This document shows, one piece after another, positions 24,511 to 34,409 of a stretch of DNA of 64,000 nucleotides (position 1 is its first letter; each line of letters begins with the position of its first letter). The notes beneath the pieces were generated by a model that was not told the DNA's origin, did not search any database, and was given only the letters and a program-made list of their open reading frames with translations. The DNA lies in assembly GCA_038889235.1 (NCBI GenBank), contig JAWAHN010000001.1, positions 124,001 through 188,000 of the forward strand. Direction: 5' to 3'. A program made the position numbers and the translations under genes. Origin of the DNA: Candidatus Jordarchaeales archaeon (GTDB lineage: Archaea > Asgardarchaeota > Jordiarchaeia > Jordiarchaeales > Freyrarchaeaceae).

Positions 24511-27500
24511 ATGAGAGAAAAAAAGAGGATAATCTTGGCCGCGTTAATCGCAACTGTACTCATGCTCACCACTTTTGCCCCACTTATGCCTCAACACCCC
24601 ACGCTAACACTAGCCCTACCACAACAAGCCACCACAAACAAGCAGGGAAGCATACCACCACAGGACGCACCTCCATGGTGGAACACCACCTTCAAATACA
24701 GAATACCCGTCAATGTGAGCGTTAGCGCTAACGCCAGCGCCACAATTCCAGTAGACGTCTACATAAACTTCACTCAGCTCGGATATAACTGTCATAAGAA
24801 CAGCATAAGGATCCAGTTTTGGGATGGTTTGTCGTGGTTTCCTGAGCCGGGGATAACATACCAGTTGTGGAATGAGACACTTAACGGGGACTACATTCAG
24901 AGTGCGACAATAACGTTCCATGCAAATGCAACAGCATACAGCACAACAGTGTACTACATATATTTCAGTGACGTAGATACAGGTACCCCGTCATTCACTC
25001 CACAAATAGATGCTATAATTCAAGACCCGATAGTAATAGTGATAGGAAAATACTACGAGGCGTACATATACACTAACACGTACGGTGGAAAAATATTCGA
25101 GTGTTACAACGCATTCTCCGAAAGCAACTGGAGCCAAGCACCATTCCATAACAATCCAAAATTTGCTAGTGGAAAAAATGATAAATTCAAGTGGATTATT
25201 GATGGAGCACCTTTTTACGGGCCTAACGTGACCTTAGGTCCCTTATTCGTTACCGTAACAGCGTGTACAAACTACACTTATGAGGGACCAGGAAGACCAC
25301 AGACAAGTAGTAATTATGTTAATGTGACTTACAGGTTCTTTGAGTGGGGATGGATATGTGAAACAACTACGTTCTTCACAGAGTTACGTGACCTTAATTA
25401 CTATGAGTGCTGCGGTTACTCGTTTGATCCCCAAATAATGCCGAAGCTAGTTTATGAGGGAGGCGAGCCATTAACAATGAGTGTTGGTTCCGTCTACTAC
25501 CTAGGGAAGGTGAATTGGTTCTGCACACTAGATGAGGCTTTTGGCGTTGCGGCGGGCATAGTGGACATTGCAGACCTCCAGTATAACATTACAAGTCCTT
25601 CATTGCTGAGTTGGCAATTTGTGGTGAGTTACGGGAGTGACTCTGAACGCTGGTGCAGGACCACCATTAGTTTAACGGTTGATACTGGAAACTGGATACG
25701 TGAACACTACGCCTTCTATGTTTGGAATGGAAGCCAGGGTTATATTCCGTTTGTGGGCTTTGCTGAAGCTGTAAGGAAGAAGTCCATTGTTATCGGCGGT
25801 GTTGAGGAGAGGTTCTTCAGCCTGACTATTTACGCCAGAGATTTAAACAATCAGACTTTGAGCAATGCCCTAGTAGAAATAATGGACAGCGAGGGAAGAC
25901 TGCTCATAAGTGGAACGAGTAATCAAAGTGGAGCCTCATCATTTTACCTCTACGAGGGAAATTATAACATATGTGTCAGTTGGAATGAAGAACATGATGG
26001 AATAATTTATCAGACGTACACTGACACTACGCCAGTCAGCTTGGATGGGGATACATCCATAACCGTTGTGCTAGGCATAGTTAACCTCATATGCCAGGCG
26101 GTATACCCGTGGAACAGCAGCATACCGTACATTAACGTTACGGTCATGAAGGAAGGACAACTTATCACTTCAGGAATAACTAACAGTACAGGATACGTAC
26201 ACTTCCGCCTGCCACCAGGCACATACAATGTATTTCTCTACGAAGATGGCGTGCAGCGAGCAGTTAATGAGTCGGATTATGTCCAGTTAGATCTTTCAGA
26301 AAGCAATACACCATACACCGCAATTCTCAACTGCACCTACTACCTCCAAGTTCCCTCACTCACAGGGACAGTCATATCCATTGTTAACGGCACATCGCTG
26401 TCATTTACCTGGACACCGCACAAGGTTATGCTCATGGTCACATGGTATTATGAAGATGATAACGGGACTGACGTGAACCGCTCTGAGGATGAAAGTCGCT
26501 ACTTGCAGTACAGGGTTATTAACGCTTCAAGAGTGGTTTTAGACTGGACGAATCTGACGCAGCATTATAGCAACGGCGGAATATATTATTTAGCTGATCT
26601 TACTGGCCTTCTTTATGGTGGAGTGGTTTACACTGTCGAGTTTAGGGCTGGTGGCTCAGGGTTTGAGTCTGTTGCGGCAAGCGCACTCGTTCAGGTTAAT
26701 CCTGTTATACTGAGTGATTCCAACGTTAATGTTTCGCGTCTGGGAACCTACTTCTGGAACCAGGAGGATATCCCAGTTTGGGTCCGTGTCTACGACGACT
26801 ATAACGGGCTCCCAGTGGTTGGTGCCAACGTCACGTGGAGCGTTGAGGGGTTCGGCAGTTTCCGGCTAAACCACGCTGGGGACGGAAACTACACGGGAAT
26901 CATACCTAAGGACCTCTTGCCTCAGGGAAGTTACATTGTGAGCTTCAGGGTGGAGTGCGCGAACTACACCGTTTACACGAAGGACAGACCTATAGTAATC
27001 GCTCCGAGGCCGATAAGCTTGGAGTTTAAGCCTACGTACGACGTCGTCTTTGGAGACAGCGTCATGTTTTACGTTTACTGTAAGGATAATCTTACGGGTG
27101 AGCCGTTGAGATCTGTGGCAAGCGTCTTCTACTCTATCGAAGGAACAATGTTCTCTGGCGTTCTTACAGACGAGGACGGGGATGGTAACTACACTGGCAC
27201 ATTTGATACTTCGCTTCTCCCCTCGGGTGTAAGCTACGGCATCACGGTTACCGTCAAATTAGAGAACTACGTTTCAGTAGAGAAGACAATATACTTGTTT
27301 GTTAAGCCTGTTCCAATGGTAATCCAGGATGTTCAGATTTCTAGGACGCACTGGAGGGACACGCTTAACTTGACTGTTACTGTTTGGGACGTGCATAATA
27401 GTGTGCCAGTTGTGGATGCGAGCGTCAGTTGCACCGTTACTAGGGATGGGGTTGTAGTGTTCGAGGCTCCGCTCGAAAGCCTGGGTAACGGAACTTACAT

Positions 27501-28812
27501 GCTTAGCGTCGATACGATAGGCATGCCTCCGGGCGAGTACACCGCGGTGTTCAGCGCCTCCAAGGAGGACTACTCTGCTCAGAATATGACGGTGAAGTTC
27601 AGCATACTGCATATTCCAATGGAAATTCAGAATGTTAATGTTACAGAGGCGCGCTGGAGGGAAAAGCTCAACTTGACGGTTACGGTTTGGGACACTCACA
27701 ATGGTGTCCCGGTTGAGGATGCGGTGGTCAGCTGTGTTATAATGAGGGATGGCGTGGTTGTGCGCGAGGTTCAGCTTGAGAGCTCGGGTGACGGAACCTA
27801 CAGGATTAGCATCGACACGACCAGCATGTCTGCGGGCAGATACACTGCTGTTCTCAAAGCATCCAAGGAAAACTACCTTGCCCAGCCTATGCAGGTGGAG
27901 TTCAGCATACTGCCTGCTTCAGCTACAGTTGCTCCGGTGGGCAACGTCGTCCTCGGAGGAGGCGCACCATACATGGTCCTGCTTGGAGGTTATGGTGAGG
28001 TTGAGAATGGTGTTCCCTTTGTTGTTCTTGTTTTTGAGTACAGGGATGCTTATGGTAACCCTGTTCCTGGAGCCACAGTCACAGCCAACGGCTTACCACT
28101 AACACACATCGGAGACGGACGGTACATGATGGTTGTTCCCACAGGCATGCCTTTCACCATGCCCATTGTGGTTTCGGCTTCGGCGGAGAACTATGAGTCG
28201 TCTCAGACATTTCAAGTGTTAACGGTCAGGGAGAGGAGCGTTGTTATACCTGGGCTTAATTTAAGGGTGCCGTTGACGATGTTCTTGGTGGCTTCGCTCG
28301 CGGTTGTTGCTCCGCCCGCCAGTATCGCGGGGTATGTTTATGTGAAGAGGGCGCGGACGCCACCTATAATAAGGCGCATAGACAAGTTGATTGAGGCTAT
28401 ACAGAAGGGTGCTAGGATTGAGGTTGGAAAGCCGCTGACGAGAGACGATGTGATCCTGTCCCTCCTCTGGGAGGAGATGGCGGTTGTCGGCGTTGAGCCC
28501 AGGATCGCTGTGATGCCTGTTGAAGTCGTGGACAAGCTGGTTCCGCTACTGGTCGAAAGCGGGCTAACCAAGGACGAAGCTGTCACTACTCTGAAGGAGC
28601 TTAGAGCTACCGCACCGGCTGAGAGAGAGCGGTTACTTGCATCTCTAGGAGTCCCACCCGACGTGAGCGCGGTGATACTTGGTGAGCTGGAGAAGCAGGA
28701 GGAAAAAGAGGGCGCAAAGAAGACAGCGAAGGGAAAGAAAAAAGCAGAAACGGAGGAAGGAGCAGGCGAGGGGCTCGAGGGGGACATTGAAGAGAAAATA
28801 GATGAGGAGTAG
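24511..28812 (+). CDS. Giant surface protein: DUF2341 domain, Ig-like repeats, TM anchor, helical tail
   Basis: 1433 residues. Signal helix at about 7-35; from residue 53 a DUF2341-type lectin-like domain (PWWNTTFKYRIPVNVS; YSTTVYYIYFSD). Two carboxypeptidase-regulatory-like beta domains follow at about 435 and 524 (TSNQSGASSFYLYEGNYN; TNSTGYVHFRLPPGTYNVFL). About five Ig-like repeats follow from 732 (LPVVGANVTWSV; LTGEPLRSVASVFYSI; SVPVVDASVSCTV; GVPVEDAVVSCVI; GNPVPGATVTANG), the third and fourth closely alike. One TM helix lies near 1253-1277, followed by a 150-residue intracellular tail rich in helices and ending in a Lys/Glu coil. Many N-glycosylation sites. The tail argues for signalling or attachment to a cytoplasmic partner rather than simple surface display. 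ATG at 24511 with AGAGGG about ten bases upstream. Confidence 0.85.
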   Translation: MREKKRIILAALIATVLMLTTFAPLMPQHPTLTLALPQQATTNKQGSIPPQDAPPWWNTTFKYRIPVNVSVSANASATIPVDVYINFTQLGYNCHKNSIRIQFWDGLSWFPEPGITYQLWNETLNGDYIQSATITFHANATAYSTTVYYIYFSDVDTGTPSFTPQIDAIIQDPIVIVIGKYYEAYIYTNTYGGKIFECYNAFSESNWSQAPFHNNPKFASGKNDKFKWIIDGAPFYGPNVTLGPLFVTVTACTNYTYEGPGRPQTSSNYVNVTYRFFEWGWICETTTFFTELRDLNYYECCGYSFDPQIMPKLVYEGGEPLTMSVGSVYYLGKVNWFCTLDEAFGVAAGIVDIADLQYNITSPSLLSWQFVVSYGSDSERWCRTTISLTVDTGNWIREHYAFYVWNGSQGYIPFVGFAEAVRKKSIVIGGVEERFFSLTIYARDLNNQTLSNALVEIMDSEGRLLISGTSNQSGASSFYLYEGNYNICVSWNEEHDGIIYQTYTDTTPVSLDGDTSITVVLGIVNLICQAVYPWNSSIPYINVTVMKEGQLITSGITNSTGYVHFRLPPGTYNVFLYEDGVQRAVNESDYVQLDLSESNTPYTAILNCTYYLQVPSLTGTVISIVNGTSLSFTWTPHKVMLMVTWYYEDDNGTDVNRSEDESRYLQYRVINASRVVLDWTNLTQHYSNGGIYYLADLTGLLYGGVVYTVEFRAGGSGFESVAASALVQVNPVILSDSNVNVSRLGTYFWNQEDIPVWVRVYDDYNGLPVVGANVTWSVEGFGSFRLNHAGDGNYTGIIPKDLLPQGSYIVSFRVECANYTVYTKDRPIVIAPRPISLEFKPTYDVVFGDSVMFYVYCKDNLTGEPLRSVASVFYSIEGTMFSGVLTDEDGDGNYTGTFDTSLLPSGVSYGITVTVKLENYVSVEKTIYLFVKPVPMVIQDVQISRTHWRDTLNLTVTVWDVHNSVPVVDASVSCTVTRDGVVVFEAPLESLGNGTYMLSVDTIGMPPGEYTAVFSASKEDYSAQNMTVKFSILHIPMEIQNVNVTEARWREKLNLTVTVWDTHNGVPVEDAVVSCVIMRDGVVVREVQLESSGDGTYRISIDTTSMSAGRYTAVLKASKENYLAQPMQVEFSILPASATVAPVGNVVLGGGAPYMVLLGGYGEVENGVPFVVLVFEYRDAYGNPVPGATVTANGLPLTHIGDGRYMMVVPTGMPFTMPIVVSASAENYESSQTFQVLTVRERSVVIPGLNLRVPLTMFLVASLAVVAPPASIAGYVYVKRARTPPIIRRIDKLIEAIQKGARIEVGKPLTRDDVILSLLWEEMAVVGVEPRIAVMPVEVVDKLVPLLVESGLTKDEAVTTLKELRATAPAERERLLASLGVPPDVSAVILGELEKQEEKEGAKKTAKGKKKAETEEGAGEGLEGDIEEKIDEE

Positions 28813-28859
28813 CTATGTACTCTGCCTTCCCATTCTTTCTTGTTTTTGATTTTTAGGGT

Positions 28860-29129
28860 CTGAGAGCTGTTGTTTTACTTGCGCTTATTCGGGCTGTGGT
28901 TGCCCGTGTTGTTTGGGTGTTTTTGATTGTTTTGGGTGTTGTAGCTATGGGCTTCTTCCTCGTCACCTGCTCACCGTTTGCAGGGTCATCGGGAGCCGCA
29001 TCGGCGGGCACCACAGAGCCCGCCTCGAGGAACATTGTACCACGCCTCCAATGGCTACCACACAGTCATCGAGGCGAGATACATCCTCCAAACACCCCTA
29101 GCAGCTAAAACAGCTCAAAAACTTTTACA
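28860..29129 (+). pseudogene. Possible gene remnant in a 380-bp gap
   Basis: No intact gene lies between 28813 and 29193. A hydrophobic frame (about 28863-29032, containing RVVWVFLIVLGVVAMGFF then TCSPFAG) is followed, in another frame, by protein-like residues ending at the TAG at 29127-29129 (LYHASNGYHTVIEARYILQ, then PLAAKTAQKLLQ). Joining them needs one frameshift near 29035. It may be a decayed membrane or secreted protein; no family is recognised and the reading could be chance. Confidence 0.22.
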
Positions 29130-29193
29130 ATAGACACAGTCTTTTTATGTGTCTTTCACGTCTTCGATTATTGTTCTTACGGCTTTTAACAGT

Positions 29194-30432
29194 TCACGTT
29201 TTTGGTCTTTTATTCCAGTCTTTTTTCCAATCCCATACTTCGACGTTTTTGGGTGTTCTTTTGAGCACGTCTTCACTTGGGACGATCAGTATTTTTCTCG
29301 CTTCTCTGAACCTAGCTAGTTTTTCTTCGATTCTGTCCACTTCTTCGCCGTTGACGTTCTTCTTCCATTTTACTTCGGCCACGACCTTCACTTTCATGTG
29401 TTCTCTGAGCGCTATGTCTACTTCTAGGTCTGGCTTTGATATCTTGACTGGCTGCATGCTGAACGTTCTCGACAGCAGTTCCTCGAAAAACCACTCCATG
29501 TACACTGGCACCCTTTCGTTGAACAATTCCCCAACCCTCTGCTCGTCCATGTCTGCCTCGAAGAAGCCGTACTTCTCGTTTAGGTAGTATGCGATGTCCA
29601 GTATTGGGGAGGCGTGCCTGTACTGGAAGCTCCTCCTCTTTCTCCCCTCTATTGGTATGGCTTTGATCAACCCCATCTGGATGAGGTTTTTAATGTATTG
29701 AGAGATGAGGCCGGGGTTGTCCTTCTCGATTAGCCCCTTCGAGTAGAGGTAGCTTGATATTTCAGAGGAGTACCTTTTCCCGTTGGCTATGGCGCCCAGG
29801 ATGGCCGAGTATCTGGCTGTGAGTTCTATGTCCTCCTCTGCGAAAACTTCCCCCACTAAGTGGGGGGCGTAGACTCTCAGCGCCTCCTTTAACCTGAAAG
29901 GCGCCTCCTCCTTGTACCTTTCAACAAGCGGTGCAAGCCACGGCTCCTGAACGATGCAAGCAGCCTCAAACATCTCTCTTCCCTTTAAGCCGAGGGACCC
30001 GGCGAAGACCAAGGCGTCCCTCGGGTCGACCAGCGAGACTTGCCTTAGCTCGAAGAGGCCGAGAAGCGGGCTTCCCTTCCCAACGACCTCCTTGAAGTAA
30101 TGCATGGTTGACGTTACCAGTATAAGGTGTCCTACGCCGCCCAGAGCTTGAATAGTCGAGAGCACGGGCTCGTCTAAGCGGTGGAACTCGTCCACTACGA
30201 TCTTCTCTTCCTTAACAATGAGCGGTAGAACCCTCCTGAACTCGCTTTGCGAGTAGTCTTCCCCGCTGCAGATGTCGATGAGAACCTTGTTCCTCGAAAC
30301 CACAAAATATCTGTCATACTCCGCTCTCTCCCTCACATAAAAGGTTTTCCCGGTCTTTCTCCGCCCGTAGACCAGCAACCATTTGAAACCGCGAAGGACG
30401 GGGTCAAGCTCTCTTCTTGGTATAACAGCCAT
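29194..30432 (-). CDS. Archaeal AAA-type ATPase with DUF234 nuclease-like C-terminus
   Basis: About 412 residues from the ATG at 30430-30432 (MAVIPRREL); the longer frame upstream only reads through repeated ATTATAATGG sequence. Walker A is GRRKTGKT (residues 23-30), Walker B is KIVVDEFHR near 86-94, and sensor-like TSTMHYF follows. Then comes a winged-helix part (SEISSYLYSKGLI, then SQYIKNLIQMGLIK) and a C-terminal PD-(D/E)xK-like segment (PDLEVDIALREHMKVKVVAEVKW). This is the common archaeal ATPase/DUF234 architecture of unknown process, often linked to mobile or defence genes. The key Walker and nuclease-like acidic residues are present. It is flanked by the large surface-protein genes. 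Confidence 0.87.
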   Translation of the reverse strand: MAVIPRRELDPVLRGFKWLLVYGRRKTGKTFYVRERAEYDRYFVVSRNKVLIDICSGEDYSQSEFRRVLPLIVKEEKIVVDEFHRLDEPVLSTIQALGGVGHLILVTSTMHYFKEVVGKGSPLLGLFELRQVSLVDPRDALVFAGSLGLKGREMFEAACIVQEPWLAPLVERYKEEAPFRLKEALRVYAPHLVGEVFAEEDIELTARYSAILGAIANGKRYSSEISSYLYSKGLIEKDNPGLISQYIKNLIQMGLIKAIPIEGRKRRSFQYRHASPILDIAYYLNEKYGFFEADMDEQRVGELFNERVPVYMEWFFEELLSRTFSMQPVKISKPDLEVDIALREHMKVKVVAEVKWKKNVNGEEVDRIEEKLARFREARKILIVPSEDVLKRTPKNVEVWDWKKDWNKRPKT

Positions 30433-30647
30433 TATAATAACCACCATTATAATAATCACCGTTACAACACTACGAAGACATTTAAACCTAACGACGAAGA
30501 GCACCAAAGGAAGGAAGAAGCGGACGTTTTAATTGACCCGGGAAGTAGGGCTAAACGTGACCCATGAGTGTGGTGGAAAGTTGCTGGTAAACACGAAGGA
30601 GGGCTTTTGCACCCGGGGTATCCCGCCAACTGAGCTTCGCTCATTGC

Positions 30648-31475
30648 CTAGTGGTGGCTCCACCCTTTCTCCCTGGTGAACATTCTAGAGAACATTTTGT
30701 AGCAGATGGCTGGGAGCTCCACCCTTCCGTAGTTTTCTGCCGTTATGAACCGTATAACGTGGTTTATGAGGAAGGTTGCCAGTAGCTCGAGCTGGTAGCT
30801 TCCAACACTGGACAGGTTTCTGCCAGAGTAGGATACGTCAAGCACCTCTCCGTTATAGAGTGCTTCGACGAAAACTTGCGGGAAAAACTCCCTTTTCACT
30901 CTCCACTCGGAGCCACTCTTCAGCACCTCTGCACCCGTAAACCTTCCAAGCTTCTCAGAGTCCTCCGCCTTCAGCAGCCTGAAGGGCTCCCTTCTCTCCT
31001 CCAGTATTTTGACCATAAGACTAGACTTTCCACCGTAACCCTTGTCCACTGATTCTCGCCCAGTTAGCTTCGCCGCCAGGAGGTTTAAGGCGATACTTGT
31101 GAACGTAACCAAGTCCTCTCCGGGAACCCAGTAGGCTCTCTCGCCTGAGAACAGGAACTTCAGCTCGCCCTCAACGTCGCCGAACTCGTCCCCGTAGTAG
31201 AAGTAAAGCACGTGGACGTTGACCTCTGGAAAGAACTCGAGCGTGAAAGCCCAGTCCTCTCCCAGCCCAAGACTCTCAAATCTGCCGCCCAAAGCCTCGC
31301 AAACCACGCCGCGAACCCTCTCCAGCCCAAAATCCTTGAAGAGTGGAAACATCGCCGCACTAAACTCTTCGAGCTCCCTCTGGTGGGGGCTCCCGACAAC
31401 CCCGTCGATCTGCCCTACAACCAGAAACCTCGGCTTCACCAAACCCACCCTTTTCCACCCGGTCAAGTTGGACAT
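30648..31475 (-). CDS. Hypothetical protein with two similar halves (DUF3786-like)
   Basis: About 275 residues from the ATG at 31473-31475 (MSNLTGWKRVGLVKPRF). Two related stretches can be aligned: FTLEFFPEVNVHVLYFYYGDE near residue 105 and VKREFFPQVFVEALYNGEV near 215, each followed by a charged turn and a hydrophobic helix (TFTSIALNLLAAKL; SYQLELLATFLINHVIRF). This FFPxVxVxxLY pattern is similar to DUF3786-type proteins. No catalytic motif. The Lys/Gly-rich KGYGGKSSLMVKIL between the halves is not a full Walker A. Cytoplasmic. Gene lies between the ATPase and the longin-like membrane protein, all on the minus strand, with 70-220-bp gaps. Confidence 0.6.
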   Translation of the reverse strand: MSNLTGWKRVGLVKPRFLVVGQIDGVVGSPHQRELEEFSAAMFPLFKDFGLERVRGVVCEALGGRFESLGLGEDWAFTLEFFPEVNVHVLYFYYGDEFGDVEGELKFLFSGERAYWVPGEDLVTFTSIALNLLAAKLTGRESVDKGYGGKSSLMVKILEERREPFRLLKAEDSEKLGRFTGAEVLKSGSEWRVKREFFPQVFVEALYNGEVLDVSYSGRNLSSVGSYQLELLATFLINHVIRFITAENYGRVELPAICYKMFSRMFTREKGWSHH

Positions 31476-31547
31476 TAAAAGACGCGAGAATTTAAACTCT
31501 TTCCCAAAAAGCGAAAACAATACGAGCACAAAAATAGAGTGTGAAGA

Positions 31548-34409
31548 CTATGCTCCGCCAGTCTCTATCTTGCCCAGCTCATCTATGAGCCTTTTAAGCT
31601 CCTTTTCAAGAGCGCGCAGCTTTTTCCTCTCTTTGTCGGTGAGTTCACCCCTCTCCTCCTTCACCCTGAACTCCTCGATCTTGGACCTTATCTCGTTAAA
31701 CCTCGCCCTAACCTCCTCAATCTTACCCGTTATTATCAGCTCTCTCACCCGTATCCTCGAGAGCGTGTCATCTATACTCGCAATCCTCTGCTCAAGCGTC
31801 TCCTTCTCACGGCTCAACTCAGAGATACGCCTCTCATACTCCTCAACACTCAAAACCCTCTTATCGAGAAGCTCGCCAGCCTTCTTAGCCTCCTTCTCCA
31901 GGGAAGCGATAGCAGTCATCAAACGACTCTTCTCTTTAATCAACCCTCTCATCCTTGCCTCGTGAAGCTTGAGAAGCCTAGGATAGTTGAAAACGCTGTT
32001 AAAAGCACGCCTGAAAACATCCCTGAACTCTGAGACGTCACCACCCTCCCACTTTCTGAGGGCTGAGCCAGCCTCAGCCTCCACAAGCCTCAGAAACTCG
32101 GCGAGTCTACCTCTAAGCCACTCAACCTCAAGCTTGCCAACCTTTCCAGCGACGCAGACGACCTCCAAGAGCTCGCTTTCAGCCCTCACAAACGTTCCAA
32201 TGCGCGTCTCAAGCACGTTGAACCCTCCAAGCCTCATCTCCTCAGCAAAGCTCCTCACCGCAGACACGAAGCCCGACACAAGCGTAGCATCAACATCCAG
32301 CGAGAGAACGTCAAAGCTCCACAACGGAAGACCCGTCTCCCTATGCGTAACCAACACGTTCTCGATAGAAGAGAGAGCCTTAACAGGAGCCCGCCACCTC
32401 CTGTAAACCCTACCACCAGCAACACCACCAGCAACCACAACGGCAGCCGAAACACCCAGAAGAGCAAGAAGGCGTGAAAACTGAACGGACTGAGCAGATT
32501 GGGCCATGAAAGCCAAAACCTCAGCAACCACCTCTAGAGGCAACGGCGGCGGACTATAAGAAAGTTCAACAATCCTATATGTCTCCTCTATGTGACTCCC
32601 CCACACAACCATCTTAAACTTGTAGAAGCCCCCGCCAGGCAGAGTAAACTCCACAAAGTAAGACCCATTCCTATAGTTATCTATCTTATCCAGCCCAACT
32701 TCGCCTCCATCAACATAGAAGAGTCTTACTTCGGCATTTGTAACAGGGAAGCCAGTGTCGTTCCTCGAAACGTAAAACAGTATCCTTACACGGTCCGTGC
32801 TCTCAAGCCTATCTATCCTAATAGAGCATGGAGCCCTATCCGAAATACTGAAGGAGGACTGCTCGATCAAGCCAACCTCTAAGCCACACTCCACGAGAAG
32901 ACGCACCACATAGCTCCCAGGCTCGACGCTCACGTTAAACCAGCCAACATCAACTGTGCCGCCGCTGAAAACCGTCTGGTTTTCAAAGACTTTACCTCCA
33001 TCTTTGAGGACCGTTAAATTCGCTTTCCCGCTCAGTGTAGCAGTTAGCGCGCCCCTCACGGTCAAGTTGTCACCGACAACCGCACCACTAACATTGACCG
33101 GGCTGAAGCCCTCATACAGAGAGTAAATCGTTAAGAAGGAAAGAACGTTCGGCCCTCTACACTGTATTATCCACGTGCCATTCGCGGCCTCAAAAAGCAA
33201 CATCCCAGGGGCGTTAACCAGATAGACCCTTTCTTCCCCCGTATCACTATTCAGAGCGCCCGGAGTAATGTTCCACCAGTCAGCCGGTATCGACACGTTG
33301 ATGAACATACCTGAACCAATGTCAGGGAAACCGTGATCTTCTGTGGCGTCAATGGTAACATTCCATTTTACTTCGCTAATCGCAACTGCATAAGTAGTAG
33401 TGGCATTTATTTTTCTGTAAAACACAGAATTGGCCTTAGAAACGTTGAAATAGACAATGTCATTCCAACTTGAAGACGCATCGAAATGCACTATCCCATC
33501 TTGAGACTCAAATGGACCATTAATAGTACAATTTCCAACTCCTCTCTTCCCAGGAAAATCAAGGACACTAGCACCCTCAATTTTCAACCCAACTTCACTA
33601 GGGTACGCAGGACCATAACTAAGAAAAACGTTCATTAGAAAGTCTCCTGGTATACTTAGGCCTACCTCAAAAGATCCATCTGTTAAATTTATGCGTCCAG
33701 CGTAAGCTTCACCGTCGTTATATGGCTCTTCATCGTCAACATAAAACCATTCAGCCCATATTCCATTGCTCTCAAGAACTACGAAAAAAGTATTATTTAC
33801 TGTATTAGAAGCGTTCAGCATTGCATTGTTAAGAGAAAGGTTCAACCATCCCCTCTTAAACGTAGCATTACTATAAGAGATTTTGTTTGTTACATTTTTA
33901 TCAGGAACTAGACGATTCAATGTAGTATTCATTGTAGCATTCATAATATATACAAGCAAAGCTCCACTATATTGTACCTGAAGATAACAAGATACATTAT
34001 ATACTATGGTATTAATAGTTGATACAGGGAAAGACATAGCGAGTGTTGTGTAAGTAAATGGAATATTCGTAAAAAGAGTTACTCCCAATGTTCCCTTTCT
34101 GTCACCTTGCTTTATTGTTGCGTTTGGTGCTGTTATGTTTGTTATTGTTAGTGTTGTGTTTAGTATTCCCCAACCTTGCGGGCATGATATGTTGAAGCCG
34201 CTTTCGGTGTCTGCCTGACCTGGTGATGTGATATTTCCCGTTATTATTAGTGTGGCGTTAGTGTCTGCTCCCTGCCCTGTTATTGGGGTGTTTTTTGTTG
34301 CGGGTGTTGTTGTCATTGATATGGGTGTGATTATGTTTTGGTTTTGGATTATTATGGGGGTTAGGAGGATTAGGGTTAGTATTATTATTGATATTGTTTT
34401 TAGTTTCAC
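31548..34409 (-). CDS. Receptor-like membrane protein: ectodomain, TM helix, longin-like domain, coiled coil
   Basis: 953 residues; GTG at 34407-34409 with AGGAGGAGGG two bases upstream. Signal helix 1-32. The ectodomain (33-635) is beta-rich with many N-glycosylation sites (TLTITNITAPNATIK; FINVSIPADWWNIT) and ends in two Ig-like segments. One TM helix at about 640-665 (LLALLGVSAAVVVAGGVAGG) is followed by RRW. The cytoplasmic region has a longin/roadblock-like domain at about 675-790 (IENVLVTHRETGLPLWSFDV, then TLVSGFVSAVRSFAEEM) and a long coiled coil (815-945). The extracellular ligand side linked to a GTPase-platform-like fold suggests signalling across the membrane. A decayed paralog lies directly upstream. 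Confidence 0.8.
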   Translation of the reverse strand: MKLKTISIIILTLILLTPIIIQNQNIITPISMTTTPATKNTPITGQGADTNATLIITGNITSPGQADTESGFNISCPQGWGILNTTLTITNITAPNATIKQGDRKGTLGVTLFTNIPFTYTTLAMSFPVSTINTIVYNVSCYLQVQYSGALLVYIMNATMNTTLNRLVPDKNVTNKISYSNATFKRGWLNLSLNNAMLNASNTVNNTFFVVLESNGIWAEWFYVDDEEPYNDGEAYAGRINLTDGSFEVGLSIPGDFLMNVFLSYGPAYPSEVGLKIEGASVLDFPGKRGVGNCTINGPFESQDGIVHFDASSSWNDIVYFNVSKANSVFYRKINATTTYAVAISEVKWNVTIDATEDHGFPDIGSGMFINVSIPADWWNITPGALNSDTGEERVYLVNAPGMLLFEAANGTWIIQCRGPNVLSFLTIYSLYEGFSPVNVSGAVVGDNLTVRGALTATLSGKANLTVLKDGGKVFENQTVFSGGTVDVGWFNVSVEPGSYVVRLLVECGLEVGLIEQSSFSISDRAPCSIRIDRLESTDRVRILFYVSRNDTGFPVTNAEVRLFYVDGGEVGLDKIDNYRNGSYFVEFTLPGGGFYKFKMVVWGSHIEETYRIVELSYSPPPLPLEVVAEVLAFMAQSAQSVQFSRLLALLGVSAAVVVAGGVAGGRVYRRWRAPVKALSSIENVLVTHRETGLPLWSFDVLSLDVDATLVSGFVSAVRSFAEEMRLGGFNVLETRIGTFVRAESELLEVVCVAGKVGKLEVEWLRGRLAEFLRLVEAEAGSALRKWEGGDVSEFRDVFRRAFNSVFNYPRLLKLHEARMRGLIKEKSRLMTAIASLEKEAKKAGELLDKRVLSVEEYERRISELSREKETLEQRIASIDDTLSRIRVRELIITGKIEEVRARFNEIRSKIEEFRVKEERGELTDKERKKLRALEKELKRLIDELGKIETGGA

